Origin: Purshia tridentata
Taxonomy: Eukaryota; Streptophyta; Magnoliopsida; Rosales; Rosaceae
Reading direction: 5' to 3'
Assembly: GCA_003254885.1 (NCBI GenBank)
Contig: QANT01001786.1
Span: 151,297 to 215,296 of the forward strand
DNA: 64,000 bases
The first letter of the stretch is position 1. Every line of letters starts with the position of its first letter. The position numbers were made by a program, and so were the translations under genes. The notes beneath the pieces were generated by a model. It saw only the letters and a list, made by a program, of their open reading frames with translations, was not told where the DNA came from and did no database searches. This document shows positions 12,227-24,117 of the stretch, piece after piece.

Positions 12227-12356
12227 AGTCTTATGTATGCTATGGTGTGTACGAGGCCAGATATAGCCCATGCAGTTGGAGTTGTGAGAGGAGTCTAATG
12301 TATGCTATGGTGTCTACAAGGCCATATATAGCTCATGCAGTTGGAGTTGTGAGCAG
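12227..12356 (+). repeat. 65-bp tandem duplication in the copia RNase H region
   Basis: Two adjacent copies with several mismatches, both containing TATGCTATGGTGT and GCAGTTGGAGTTGTGAG. As 65 is not a multiple of three, the duplication causes a frameshift. Confidence 0.93.
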
Positions 12357-12963
12357 ATTTCTCTCTAATCCAAGAAAAGAACATTGGGAAGCGGTAAAAT
12401 GGATTCTCAAATATTTGAGAGGTACTTCTAAAGTATGCTTGTGCTTTGGTGGTTCCAAACCAATATTGGAGGGTTTTTCAGATTCAGACATGGGCGGTGA
12501 CCTCGATGGTAGAAAGTCCACTTCTGGGTACTTGTTTACCTTTGCAGGGGGAGCCGTCTCATGGCAATCTAAGTTACAAAAGTGCGTGGCTTTATCCACA
12601 ACAGAAGCAGAGTATATTGCTGCTACTGAAGCTAGTAAAGAAATATTGTGGTTAAAAAGATTTCTCCAAGAGTTGGGGATAAAGCAAGATGAATATGTGG
12701 TTCACTGTGATAGTCAAAGTGCGCTTGATTTAAGCAAGAATACCACATTTCATTCTCGCACCAAGCACATCGAGATCCACTACCATTGGATAAGATAAGC
12801 TATTGAGAACAAGTTGTTGCAATTGAAGAAGATTCACACAGACAAAAATCCATCTGACATGCTCACAAAGATTGTTCCTAAACAGAAGCAAGAGTTCTGT
12901 ATCAAGGCAATTGGGATGCACTCCAAGTAATTTGGAGTCATGAATGGTATTCCTCCCTCATGG

Positions 12964-12977
12964 TCTGGAGGGGGAGA
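12964..12977 (+). other. Polypurine tract of the copia element
   Basis: The purine run GGAGGGGGAGA lies directly before the 3' LTR, in the place where plus-strand priming occurs in LTR elements. Confidence 0.8.
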
Positions 12978-12978
12978 T

Positions 12979-13652
12979 TGTTGGGCTAATTAAATATCCA
13001 GCCCATGTTTTACAGAAGCTTGTAGAATACTCTCCATTCTTAAGTCGGTGGAATTATCTAAAAAACTCCACAAAGCAAGAATATTGGTGCAAGCTAGAAA
13101 CTTGTGGAAATATCTAGAGACTAATCAATTCTCCTAGTAGCTAGAAACTTGTGAAAATATCTAGAGACTAATCAATTCTCCAAGTTATCCAAGAGTTGGT
13201 GGACTTTTCTCCAAGTTGCTAGAAGGATCCATCCATGGCTATAAAAGGAGGATGAGGCTTGGCATTTAACATCAAGCAATTGAAGCAATCAAGCTAATTG
13301 CATTCCGACTACCACTCAAAGTGAGGAGTGAGAGTATAGAGAAAGAGAGAGTGTGAGAGAAGTGAAGTATTTCTTTTGGTGTTTCCTTCAAGGTGTTCAT
13401 AGCTTGAAGAAGTGGTGATTCCTCTTGTACTCTTTAGGTGTTCATCAAGTCTTGTTCTTAGACTTGGTAAGATCTTTCCGCTGTACCCATTATTTGATAT
13501 AGTGGAGTTATTCTAATATCGCTGCCCGTGGACGTAGGCACACTGCCGAACCACGTTAAATCCTTGGTGTCCTTATTTACTTTTTTTCTCTTGCCTATTT
13601 CTTTATTGGTTTGAGTTTGTGTTTTTCCCATTCTATCTAATCGATCCTAACA
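12979..13652 (+). repeat. 3' LTR, full length (674 bp)
   Basis: Begins TGTTGGGC, ends CCTAACA. Contains a TATA box (TATAAAA at 13240-13246) after internal repeats of CTAGAAACTTGTG (near 13096 and 13140). Two TATTGG hexamers, at 13082-13087 and 13604-13609, mark the borders of what is missing in the 5' LTR. Confidence 0.94.
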
Positions 13653-14448
13653 CATGAAAGTAAAAGTATTCGAAATTACTGAACCATTAGCCCTCAGTAA
13701 AATGCTTCATGCTTCACATATGAACAAATATGAGGGAAGTTTTATTTTAACAAAAATTGAAATTTTAATGCAAAGAAAAAAAGGAAAAGAATAAAAATGG
13801 CCTCAGTTATTGCCCTTCTGAAATTGGCCTCAGATCCAACTACTACCTTTTCATTTTCACCCATTCCCCTTGTCCCAACTTCATTTTCTCTAATTTTTTT
13901 CATAATAAATATGGCAAACGATCTTTTAATACACTCATTAATTGGAGATCGTAGTAATATCCGTTGTTTGAACTGGAAAATTTTCATGGTCATTGCTTGT
14001 TTGCAAGTCCACAACATTAGTCTCCCCAAAATTTAAGTTGAAATATTTTGGAAGATTGTCAAGATAAATGCGACCAACTAGCAAAAATTCAGAATATATG
14101 GCAGGCAAAGTCATTGCTCTTGTCCCAACTTTTTATCTCCGCGTTACTTTTATGTGTGCTGGACCTTCTGGTCCAACCGTAACACTCGCAAAACAAATAA
14201 AAGATAGTCTTTTCTCAAAGAAAAAACACCAATCTAAACTCATAAATAGACTTGACAAAGAAGACCTACATGCAAATAAAGACAAATGCCAACAGAAGTT
14301 AATTTATACATAGATCATATACCAAAAGAAGTTACTGTATACATACGTTGCTACCAAAAGAAGTTTGTATACACAAATCATATGCAGCAAAATACATATC
14401 ACTGGACAAGACCTAGAGAGACATTATGCACGTACACAAAACATTTTT
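13653..14448. other. Spacer between copia element and F-box gene
   Basis: AT-rich, no gene recognised. Holds the 3' UTR of the minus-strand F-box gene. Confidence 0.45.
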
Positions 14449-16541
14449 CTAAACCATTGTGTGTGTGTTTTGGCAGGACCAATGTGTAGACGAGGGACCA
14501 TCAACACAAATCTGAACACGGAGTACCTCATTAAAGACCCCTCGATAAATCACCATCAGAAGCTGATCTTCTTTGGTTATTGCAAGATCTGCCAAACAGA
14601 AGTGACGAGAAAGAACCTCATCTCTCTTACGATCCCCATTCAGCGTTCTTCCCCCTACCTTCCACCACTTAACATAAGCTTTCCGCTCTGAAATCTTGCT
14701 CCTCCGAACTGCTTTCAACAGACATTTGGCCTGCCAAAAGTATCTAAAATCAAAATTTTGATATTTCTGTAAAAAGCCCATTAGGTTATGCTAGCAATAA
14801 AACACATAATATGCACTCTCACGAACAGGGCACAAGTGTTAGCATGAAAAAGGAACAACCATAGAATTTTTAACTTTCAAAATGTATGTACAATTGTTAT
14901 ACCAGATGTTTTCTGCACTCAAGCTTTCAAATGTTCAAGATTACATACCTACATATGTGCAGGTCTGCTGCATGTGTAAAGCTAAGGGAAATTAACATTT
15001 GCAGTTCTTCCAAACATAATAAACAACAGAAAACCCAATGAAAGGAAAATAAAAAGGGAATACGAGAAAAAGACTAGTACTCTCTCTGAAGTGAATTTCA
15101 ATTGAGCTCGAGTAAAGTGGTTTCCTTATACACAGCCAGAGGAGCTAATCTAGATGAGTTTGTAACTGCTGTCACATTCCATTTTCTAAAAACCTTATTA
15201 GAAATCTAATATAATAACTTCAAGTTAGCAGAATACTAACAACCGCTACTGCTAATTGTCACATCCAGTTAGCAGAATCTAACTGCTAGCTGTCAATCCA
15301 TTTGATTATAATAGATTATATTCTTCAGATTAACCCATTTTCCATCATCATAACTTTGAAAACCATAGACATAGCACATTTTGTACTTTAGCCATGTTTG
15401 AACAAACATCTGGACACAATCTGCCTTTTTGAGGACACAGAGCAGCTATGAGCCTAGAACAAAGTATTCAATGTAAAAGGTTATAACAAAGTATTCAATA
15501 CAAGGCTATAATAGAGTATTCATGCAATTCAAAGAAAAATAAACAAAACATAGAACCCTATGCCATATAATCAATAGTGGTAAAAGTATATACCGGCACT
15601 CGAAGCCAACATATGCAGTAATGCAAGCCAAGCAGGTTAACCAAAACAGCAAGCTTTGGTTTGAAAAATATCATTTCCACATCCTTATACCCAAGTTGCA
15701 ATGTGCGAAGGTTTTCCATTGCTATATTATACTGTCTAACCTCAATAGATCCAGATGATGCACATTTTTGCACAAACTGAATCGTCGAGTTAGCTTTAGC
15801 CACCTTCTCATTGTGCACCTCCACGTACAAGTTCCTCCACCCCTATAGCATTTTAATTGGTATATGAATGAAAGAAGGCAATACTTAAATATCCAATAAG
15901 CAAAACTGCCTGTACAAATATAGACCTACAAACATGATGGACTATAATGAAATATACCGTTTTCCTTCCTAAGCAATCATAGATATGTCATTAGAGGTGG
16001 CATCACAAGCTGATATTATGAGTACTTAAATCAGTTGATTGATTGATTGATTAACATATACAAAAACAAACAAAAAAACACAAGTTGCAATTACAAAAAA
16101 AGAAAATGGTATAACAAATTGAATATATTATAAAGTGAACAGTGAACGGCAGACTACCTTGGACATGGGTTTTTTGGTTGCAGAGGAAGAAGACCCATCA
16201 AACACAGAAGGCCATCTCTCTCGGACCAGTGGTTCCCATATGCAATCTGCCCTACATAGCTCCCTCCAAAACCTAGAACAACTCCCCAACGCACATACAT
16301 CCCATACCTTCGTTTGAAGAGTAAATACATACACAAATCTCTGTAAGTTATAAAAAATAATAAATAAAATAAAAAACCGAAAAGAAGATGAAATAATCAA
16401 GGGCCTCACCTGCAGTAATGAAACAATTTTGAGGGAAATCTCTTCTGGAACTGGGAGAGAGTTCATTTTGATCTGCTTAGGCCTTTGAACTGAGTACACA
16501 TTTGACTTCGGATTTTGGGACATTTGGGTTGGTTTCAACAT
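14449..16541 (-). CDS. F-box protein (single F-box, no Kelch or LRR repeats seen)
   Basis: Exons on the minus strand: 16541-16410, 16307-16158, 15842-15594, 14730-14449; each join keeps phase 0. About 270 residues from the ATG at 16541. Other in-frame ATGs lie a few codons downstream, one just before the F-box (MNSLPVPEEI). The frame is also open upstream to 16631 without an ATG. The F-box reads LPVPEEISLKIVSLLQVWDV then CSRFWRELCRADCIWEPLV. Downstream sequence GWRNLYVEVH, YKDVEMIFFKPK and LLGLHYCICWLRVP, then KAYVKWWKVGG, is shared with a small plant F-box group that I cannot name with confidence. Expected role: adaptor of an SCF ubiquitin ligase; substrate unknown. The last 15 residues after RVQIC may be a lineage-specific tail. 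Confidence 0.82.
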
Positions 16542-16631
16542 GGTAGCACCCTTCGTTAAACGACACCGTCCAAGTCGAGTCTCCGAAACCGGACGACAAG
16601 ATGCACACCTCTTTCTAACTCTTGTTCTCAC

Positions 16632-17479
16632 GCACTGAAGGAGATAAATTTTTGTCCCAACAGTAAAACGACTTTCTGGGTTTCCTTCTCATCGACTAAA
16701 CGACATCACCAAGACCATAGGATCTGTAGCTTGAAGAAGAACGAAGGAGAAATGGTCATTTTTAACATTAGGGGATTCAGGATTAGTAAACGTGTTTATT
16801 TTCGTTCCGACTTTCGAGTTCATTGACTTGCTAAAAAATTCCCACCACTAATTTAACCAAGCGAAACCTAATTTACCTCCACACCCAAATTCAAAATTTT
16901 AAAATGCTACTTTTATATGCATTCCACTAAAATGCGGGAAACTAATACCCACAGCTCATTTCGGGTTAAGTGCGGGTTAAAAACCGAAAAACCATTCCAA
17001 ATCGAAAAAGTCTGTTTGTGAAATTGAATCGAATCGAACTGAACTGATTCCTTGTAATCAGTTATGTTCTTAGTCATAAAACCGAGACGAACCGAACCCA
17101 TCTGAGTCAAGCATACACTATGGGCCAGAAAGTGACCCAAAATGCATTGAAACACAAATTCATACTTAAAATGGGTCACATTGAAACTGATACACAAAAG
17201 CCCGGACCCACATGGGTTACCAGCAGACGAAAGAGAGAGAAAGCACATGGGCATTGTTGACGCGTGTGTAGCCCACTAACGTCCAAAATTATTGGACCGC
17301 TGGTGGATGAACATCCCAAATTATTTCACAACACTCCCTTTTCTTTTTTTAATTATACTGTTCATATTCATACCATATCATCCTAATTTTGTTTTTTTAA
17401 TCATACAAAAATATGAAAAAATACTAGAAATACCTCAACAAATTCCAAACTTTTTTTTTAAAAGCCCACAAAATTTTCA
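16632..17479. other. Spacer upstream of F-box gene
   Basis: Divergent or intergenic DNA with the promoter of the minus-strand F-box gene on its left side. An open frame at 16913-17254 has no coding character. Nothing else recognised. Confidence 0.4.
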
Positions 17480-17740
17480 ATGGCTCTTCAAATTCTATAT
17501 ATATATACATATATAGCATCCACAAGTTTTTTTTCAAAAAAATAACGCTTTAACATAAAATTTATACAAAAAAATTTAGTTTTTACTATGGTGAGACTTA
17601 GAGGATAACAATGGCTCTTCAAAATTCTATATATATATACACATATATAGCATCCACAAGTTTTTTTTCAAAAAAATACCGCTTTAACATAAAATTTATA
17701 CAAAAGAATTTAGTTTTTACTATGGTGAGACTTAGAGGAT
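17480..17740. repeat. Two-copy tandem repeat, unit about 131 bp
   Basis: Copy 1 at 17480-17610 and copy 2 at 17611-17740, both starting ATGGCTCTTCAAA and ending GAGACTTAGAGGAT. The copies differ by a few bases only, so the duplication looks recent. It includes a TATATATATACA tract. Confidence 0.93.
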
Positions 17741-18017
17741 ATTCATAGGAGACAAGTAAATATCACGCCCTAGCAATGGCTTGGTTAGAGAAGAGTCACA
17801 ACTCATTTCTTGGTGCAAATCAAAGAAGAAATGTGTTTTCGCATGAAATTTATAGAATTTTAAAGCGTAATTTTAACATAAATATGGAAAAAGAGAAAAT
17901 ATAAACTATAAACTAAAAATTGTTTAATTTGGTGCTTCCAAAATTAAACATGTCCAAATTAAGGATTTGCTTAATGTTTGAAATGGAAGCATATATAACA
18001 AGAAAGTGAAGATTGAT

Positions 18018-20092
18018 TTAAGAGCTCCATGAAGCTGATCTTTTAACAAGGGGCTTCATTTGCTTGTCTTCCTCTAATGATATCATGCCCAAATGGGAAG
18101 GATCTTCCAGCATCATCTTAGCCACCAAGTAGCCTGCAATCGACCATGTCTGAAACTTACGTGCCTGCTTCCCAATGTATCTCCCAAGCTTCCCATCATA
18201 ATACTCCGGCCAATTGTCTTTCGACAACCGGCTTTCCGCAAGTTCTATGGCTCGTCTTGCAATTTGGGGACGCCCAGTCTTTACACACGCCGCAGTCAAC
18301 AGCCACAAAAGCACTGCAGCATAAAATTATGCTAAAAGGAATCGAAACCCTAACTTATTATACACGTCAAAGATTATATAAATTAAATGTTTACCTGGCC
18401 AAGAGCCCCCATTGTGGTAACTCCACCTAGTATTCTTGGGGTCACAGCCGGTGACAATTCGCCATTCATGGCTTTCTATAGCTGGATAACAAATCTTCAA
18501 TGGCATATCCCCAACCAATTCTTCCCAACGCGATTCAATAAGGTCCATTATGGCATCAGATTGCTCAGGTGTTGCCAAAGATGATAAGATTGCCACACAA
18601 TTGCCCAAGCAGAACCAGCGAAAATCCATTCTCGCAGGGCTCACATTCCCAATGAAGTAACCACCACGACTCGGCATGAAATCGAAAACCCAATCTGGAA
18701 GCGAATCGGGCATTACGTTGAACTTGTTCACTGCAGTGTGAGAGTACTCCTCTGTTTTATAGCGATAGATATCATTGAGCTGCTTCAGGTCCAGCCAAAA
18801 ATATCTCCTCATGTGATAACTTAGAGCATGGAGACGGTCTGTTATTCGCTCCACAAACTCCTTCCCCACATTGTCTTGCTTGAGCAAAACCAGAGCACAT
18901 CTCAAAGCCATGAAGAACAGTGCTTGAATTTCAATTGGGTACCCATACACACCCTGTAGTGTCAATTGGGTACTCATATATATGATGATAAAACAAAATA
19001 ATTTAACATTATGTAATTTATATTAAGATGATAAAGTGCAAAATGAATATTGACTGACCATTCTACGATCAATCATACAGCAACCATCAGCACAGAGCAG
19101 AGTTGGGAATGTGTCAAAGCCTTCAGAGAGACAGAGGCTGAGAATTAGGAGCATGCCATTTTGGCAGTCAGGCATTTCAGCGAGTGAAGTGTCCCCTGTG
19201 GACTTTGTGTAAGCACGAAGCAATATAATCCACCAAAACCCAGAATCAACAGGAGCTACTCTTCCTATTGCACTCTCACCAAAATCTGCAGTTAAAGTTT
19301 CGAGATTTCTTATTGGATCATGGAGCACTTTGAAACTCGCTGGCATTACCCCTTCTCCAAGTTTGAACTCGTCCACTATTTTCTCCCACGATTGCAGCCG
19401 AAGAGTTTTCAATAGAAAATTCTTCACTATTTCATACTCCCCATTCATTAAAAATGCCAATGCACTTGGCACAAAATCTCTAAGAAACACCTGTCACATG
19501 CCAAAATATGTGTCATTTAAAAACTTATATCTAGCCTTTTTGTGTTTTAAAGAATCTCGATTAGTACTCGAGCTCTTACCTGATCATAGTTGAGTTCTTC
19601 GACAGAATGGTCGACTGCGGCGAGGGTGCCAACAGCTTGGCCCCGGAAGTGAACGACTGCGCGCCTCAAGGTGTCCCATGCATCAGCAACCATGGGATGT
19701 GAGTCATAGTGATTGTTTGATCTTGGACTGTTGATGCTGCACCATGACCTTTCATCAAAGGATCTCTTCCTCTCCACGTTCAAGGGCCTACCCCTGTCCA
19801 TTAACCTAAGAATATCCGAGTCCTCGAACATTTCAAACAGAGTGCCTGCTGTCTCAAGACTCCTTACGCTTCCATTCAGCGAAGTATGATCCGAGGCAAT
19901 CGGAGACATCTTAATTTTCAGAGTGATCGATCACAATTCAGAGTTATAGGCTCAAAATTCTGCATATATAGAATTTGTTCAACATGATCAACATCAAATT
20001 AAGCATAAAAAACAGTAAGGAATTGAATCACAAATTCATATATCTCACACCATTAGCAATACGTCATATGCATATATATATGTATGCTTACC
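18018..20092 (-). CDS. CINV: Alkaline/neutral invertase (GH100), cytosolic type
   Basis: Hydrolyses sucrose to glucose and fructose near neutral pH, in the cytosol. Coding exons on the minus strand: 19909-19580, 19490-19059, 18953-18395, 18313-18018; 538 residues, close to the usual length of cytosolic members. Family blocks seen: [10 protein letters not shown] at the N-terminus, [36 protein letters not shown] (Asp192), [28 protein letters not shown] (Glu414), [16 protein letters not shown] and [19 protein letters not shown]. Asp192 and Glu414 are the probable catalytic acids by comparison with the family. No transit peptide is visible, which argues for the cytosolic clade. A 5' UTR intron is likely: donor at 20091-20090 (GTAAGC) and acceptor at 19963-19961. 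Which paralogue (CINV1, CINV2 or other) is not resolved. Confidence 0.95.
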
Positions 20093-21231
20093 AAAACCAG
20101 GAGAACAAGGACAAGGTATGATCGAGTACGAGTCTTGAAGTTGTGGATAGAGACTTCAATAGCATAGATATTGAGTTGACAAGAAAGATAATAAAGAGGC
20201 TATGAAATTAAGCATAAATGAATGAAGTTGGGAGGGAGGTAAAGTTGTTGTATTTATGGACGGAAGTTGGTGATCTCGGGAAATCCGTTGGCGACTTGGG
20301 ATGCTCCCCACATTTTGTCTTTTTTATGTGCTCCGGTGTGTCTCGATCCAAAGGCTCACAGTACTGGAATATTAATTGGAAACGAATCAACTATTAATTT
20401 TTTTATTTTGGATAAGAATCAACAATTAATTATGACAGTTGATCCTCGATCATTTATTACTTTTTCTTTTTCTAAACTTCATAGTGTTTGGTTCGCGGAA
20501 TGAGAATCAATTAAATTTGCTTAAATTTTCAATAAGACCTTTATATTTATAAATAAGTACTCATATTTGTAGTGATATTCGTAATTTATTTAAGATATTT
20601 AAGAAACACGTTGCAAAGTTGAAGATCTTAATTTTTACTGTTTTGGTCCAAAATAAGTAAGTGTTATTGTGTACTGCAAGTCAAATATTGAATATTGATA
20701 CATAATTTTGGAAAGATATATAACTCTGCTTGACTAAAAATGCATGTTGGCCAAAAAAGGAAAAATAAATCGGCGGGAACTAGGAGCCATGTGAGTTCTC
20801 CATGATCAAGAATTGGCATATATAGTTTTTAGTAGCTTCTGAAGAGATTTAAGTAAGGTGATCGGCTTGGGATTCAAGTAATCTTTATGAAATTAATAAT
20901 AAATCTTAAACAATCAGTAAGAGATCATAAATCTTAAACAACCTTGAGGAGTATGAATCTTAATTAATAAATAATTTATAGCAAATCAGAAAATTGAAGA
21001 TTTAGATGACCAAAAGTTGAAATAATCATGTTAAATATCCTTGAAAAATAATTATGACAGAATATTACAGTGATGCACATAATAATTATGAGGCAATTAG
21101 CGTAGGAAAGAAATCCAGATCTTAGCCAAAGCATAGTCATCACTTCAATCCTTTGCTACTATAATGCATGTTACAATTACGATTTGAAATTTCTTTCCAA
21201 ACATGAACGAGAACGCATTAATTCAACCCTT
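20093..21231. other. Spacer between invertase and zinc-finger gene
   Basis: Divergent promoter region (invertase to the left, zinc finger to the right). AT-rich; no other gene or repeat recognised. Confidence 0.45.
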
Positions 21232-21239
21232 AATATAAA
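21232..21239 (+). promoter_or_regulatory. TATA box of the C2H2 zinc-finger gene
   Basis: AATATAAAG lies about 50 bp before the ATG, the only good TATA match close to the start. Expected transcription start is near 21265. Confidence 0.5.
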
Positions 21240-21286
21240 GGACTTCAGCATCCACAACCTTTGCATCAACACAAGTTTAAATTTCT

Positions 21287-22159
21287 ATGGCAGATCCCGG
21301 AGTACTAGAAGCGGCCTCACTAGAGTCACCATGCAAAGACGGTGATGATGACATGAAGATGAAGATGAAGATGACTGAATCTGAACCCTCAGAGGCACCC
21401 GGCAGATCTACTTCTCTCTTACTCGATCTAAAGCTATCCAATACTGATGATTCGAGTACTGATCATGGGTCAAATATTGAACTGAATCTCTTCAACTCCA
21501 CGATGAACCAAATTTCATCGTCTCAACGTAACGAGGCCACAACAACAGATGAGATCGCCACACATGATCGAAAGAAAACTGAATCTAGGGTTTTTACATG
21601 CAACTTCTGCAAGAGAGAGTTCTCTACCTCACAAGCATTGGGAGGGCATCAAAACGCTCACAAACAAGAGCGTGCGATAGCCAAAAGGCGTCAAGGAATG
21701 GATGTGGGGGGTAGTTTTGAACATCCACCTTTTCCTAATTACTACCCATACTCCAGCGTTTCCTCACACTCCATTTATGGACCTATTGTCAATAGGTCTC
21801 CTCTTGGTGTGAGGATGAACTCCATGATTCACAAGCCTTCTTATGCATGGTGCTTGCCTGCCGGGTATGGGAGGTTCGTCGTCGACGGTTCCGCGTGGCC
21901 AAGGCCATGCTTCGTCAACCCTGCACCCTCTCCTTCTAGGTTAAACTTGGAGGGTTTTGCTATTAACCGTGGATTAGGGTTTGCAGGAACCAGCGCTTCA
22001 ACAAGTCATGGTAATACTGCACTACTTCACAACTTTGGTGGGCCCAACATTGCAACAATTAACAGGCCAACCAGTGCTGATCTTCTCCACCGACCAAGAG
22101 ATCAAACTCCAAAATCTGATACTGATGCTGCTGGACTGGATCTGTCACTCAAGCTTTAA
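21287..22159 (+). CDS. Single C2H2 zinc-finger protein (ZFP3/ZFP4-like) with EAR repression motifs
   Basis: Intronless, 290 residues. One plant Q-type zinc finger at residues 103-125 (CX2C at Cys105/Cys108, then SQALGGH, and HX3H at His121/His125). EAR-type motifs LDLKL near residue 46 and LDLSLKL at the extreme C-terminus suggest recruitment of TOPLESS-type co-repressors. This layout (one finger, C-terminal LDLSLKL) is that of the ZFP1/3/4/7 group, nuclear regulators of epidermal, trichome and hormone responses. Which member is not settled. The start follows a TATA box and there is no upstream in-frame ATG. Confidence 0.9.
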   Translation: MADPGVLEAASLESPCKDGDDDMKMKMKMTESEPSEAPGRSTSLLLDLKLSNTDDSSTDHGSNIELNLFNSTMNQISSSQRNEATTTDEIATHDRKKTESRVFTCNFCKREFSTSQALGGHQNAHKQERAIAKRRQGMDVGGSFEHPPFPNYYPYSSVSSHSIYGPIVNRSPLGVRMNSMIHKPSYAWCLPAGYGRFVVDGSAWPRPCFVNPAPSPSRLNLEGFAINRGLGFAGTSASTSHGNTALLHNFGGPNIATINRPTSADLLHRPRDQTPKSDTDAAGLDLSLKL

Positions 22160-22641
22160 ATTATTAATTGTTGTTTTTTTTTTCATCAGAATTAATTTAT
22201 TGTCGACGTCGTTGCAAAAACTTTATCATTCTGGTTGTCATTTTTAATATTATTCTCGTTTATCAGAAGTGAGCCACATCAATGGCACCACAACATAATA
22301 TTTTCATTATTAGTTACTGAGTTGCTGTCGTGATCAGCATTCTTTGGTAAAATCCCAGTAAACAAAAAAATTGCGATGATACTGAACATTATATGTAACT
22401 TATTGAAAAATTAATAATTTTGTGCCTGAATTTTACCTTGAAAACTGATTTCATTATTTTAATTTCAAAACTTTACATTTGGTTTTTGTGTTTTATATTG
22501 TTTGTAATTTAAGAATCTTTTATATCCAAGATGAGTTTTTTTTTTCAAATTAAAATTAATGAATTGGCAAGTTTATTAAAAAATTACAAAAAATCATGTA
22601 TGTAATTAACCTTTAATTTGATTTTCAAAAAAAAAATTAAT

Positions 22642-22800
22642 TTTTAGTTTGTTAAAAACTAAAAATTGTCCTTTTATTGTAAAAAATTCATAAAATAAAT
22701 AAATCAAATAAAAAAAAAAAAAAAAATTTTAGTTTGTTAAAAACTAAAAATTGTCCTTTTATTGTAAAAAATTCATATATTAAATAAATCAAATATGAAA
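22642..22800. repeat. Two-copy tandem repeat, unit about 85 bp
   Basis: TTTTAGTTTGTTAAAAACT followed by AAAAATTGTCC occurs at 22642 and again at 22727; the copies are joined by a poly-A run and end in AAATAAATCAAATA. Confidence 0.9.
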
Positions 22801-23608
22801 TTTTGAAACCACCTAGATAAAATAATTTTTCAAAATAAAACACAAGTACTAAAAATGTTTTTTTCCTAACTTATTTACAAGGAAATTGCAATGATCGGAA
22901 TTAAATCCCAGAAAAAAAGGTAATTAATTTTCATCATTCCCATTTAAGAGGTCAATCAAATCCAAAACTGATAATAGCTTCAAAATAATTTACTTATGCT
23001 TGAAGTCAACTCTTTACCGCGCGTGTTGCATCTGGACTTTAATATTACAGCATAAACGAAAAAGGGAAAAAGACAAAAAAGAAAGCCTCTAATGTAATCA
23101 ACTAATCATTTCCTTAACTTAGAAAGGAATTCATAGTATAAATAAACATTAGTTGGCGAAAATGGCAGTTTAAAACTCAAGCCTCGCATGTAATCAACCT
23201 AGTTAATACTTTCCTCATTAATGGTTTTCTAAAACATTTTAATTTTTTTTTTTAAAGGATAAGGAGGAATTCCTCCTATGAGCGACGTGATAAAGTTTTA
23301 TTAGTATACTCAAATGTGAAATGGTGGAATTTATTACATTAAATAAATCCCCTTAATATTAATAATTGTTGTTAAGTATTTTTTCTTGCTGATAAAGAAG
23401 TTGTAGGAACAAAATATCTGCTAAAGTAATTGCATATGAAATTAAAATGAAATTTAAAAAATGATAATGTAGGAAAGAAATCTGAGGTGGCAATGCGAGC
23501 ATGTTGTACATTATCATTACCTTCTTTGAGTTTACATAGTATCTTTTGGAATTAATTAAATTGAATTTGTTCCTTTATTAATTACAGGATTTTTCTATTG
23601 GGAATTAC

Positions 23609-23786
23609 TTGGATATTATGGTTTGAGGATCTGCTCGTACAAGCAGTAATTCCCTTTTTAAATTAAATTAATTTATTATTATTATTTTTTTGGCCAATTG
23701 GATATTATGGTTTGAGGATCTGCTCGTACAAGTAGTAATTCCCTTTTTAAATTAAATTAATTTATTATTATTATTTTTTTGGCCAA
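23609..23786. repeat. Two-copy tandem repeat, unit 89 bp
   Basis: Copies start TTGGATATTATGG at 23609 and 23698 and end TTTTTTTGGCCAA. Only one clear difference (AAGCAG versus AAGTAG) was seen, so the event is recent. Confidence 0.94.
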
Positions 23787-24117
23787 GTAAATTAAATTTA
23801 TTTATTTAATTTAACATAAATTGGTACGTATCAATCACTCAACGCATGGCAAGCCTATTATTAGGCCCATTATAACCAGACCACCACAGAAATCTAGAGC
23901 CCAAATTACTCGTGACAGGCCCAAATAGTTTAATAAAAGTTAGCCAGTCATATACCGCTTCACTTTCAAAATACGAGACGTAAGATACGACCGTTGATAG
24001 CTCTCTTTGCAATTGTAACTCGCAAACGGTCTTTAGTCTTCTTCTCTGATTTGCTCTCAAAGATTCAATCTTTTTCTTCTTCTTCTTCTTTCTTCTTTTG
24101 TGATTTCTCTTCACAAA

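Larger units (their letters stand above)
8849..12930 (+). pseudogene. copia gag-pol polyprotein, broken
   Basis: The first ATG after the primer site starts gag at 8849. The frame is open to 12298. Domains in order: gag (retrotran gag with WSKLESLFEKK); CCHC zinc knuckle CX2CX4HX4C at about 9553-9594; aspartic protease DTGAS at 9758-9772; integrase with the H-C-C zinc part near 10140-10260 and catalytic region SDNGGEY near 10511 and TPQHNGVAERYNR near 10600; reverse transcriptase with YVDD at 11900-11911; RNase H. Breaks: a 65-bp tandem duplication (12227-12291 and 12292-12356) shifts the frame and ends the first frame at 12298; the rest of RNase H reads on from the second copy; a TAA at 12796-12798 interrupts it again; the natural end is TAA at 12928-12930. 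One undetermined base lies at 9417 at the join of a 24-bp duplication. Confidence 0.93.
8672..13652 (+). mobile_element. Ty1/copia LTR retrotransposon (non-autonomous, decayed)
   Basis: Complete order of a copia element: 5' LTR, primer-binding site, gag, protease, integrase, reverse transcriptase, RNase H, polypurine tract, 3' LTR. LTRs begin TGTTGG and end AACA. The gene order with integrase before reverse transcriptase marks Ty1/copia; gag-pol resembles the TNT1-like group (inference). The 5' LTR is internally deleted, the RNase H region carries a 65-bp duplication and a stop, and the 5-bp flanks (TTATC at 8667-8671 and CATGA at 13653-13657) do not match as a target-site duplication. It lies in the same direction as the F-box gene and just behind it. 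Confidence 0.95.
22160..24117. other. AT-rich spacer between zinc-finger and coiled-coil genes
   Basis: Nearly 2 kb of AT-rich DNA containing two separate tandem duplications listed below and a pyrimidine-rich 5' leader (TTCTTCTTCTTC near 24070-24090) of the following gene. No coding sequence was found. Confidence 0.5.

Noticed and set aside
13653-14448. Solo LTR or second transposon copy to the right of the copia element
   Set aside because: No TG...CA ends or similarity to the LTR beyond 13652.
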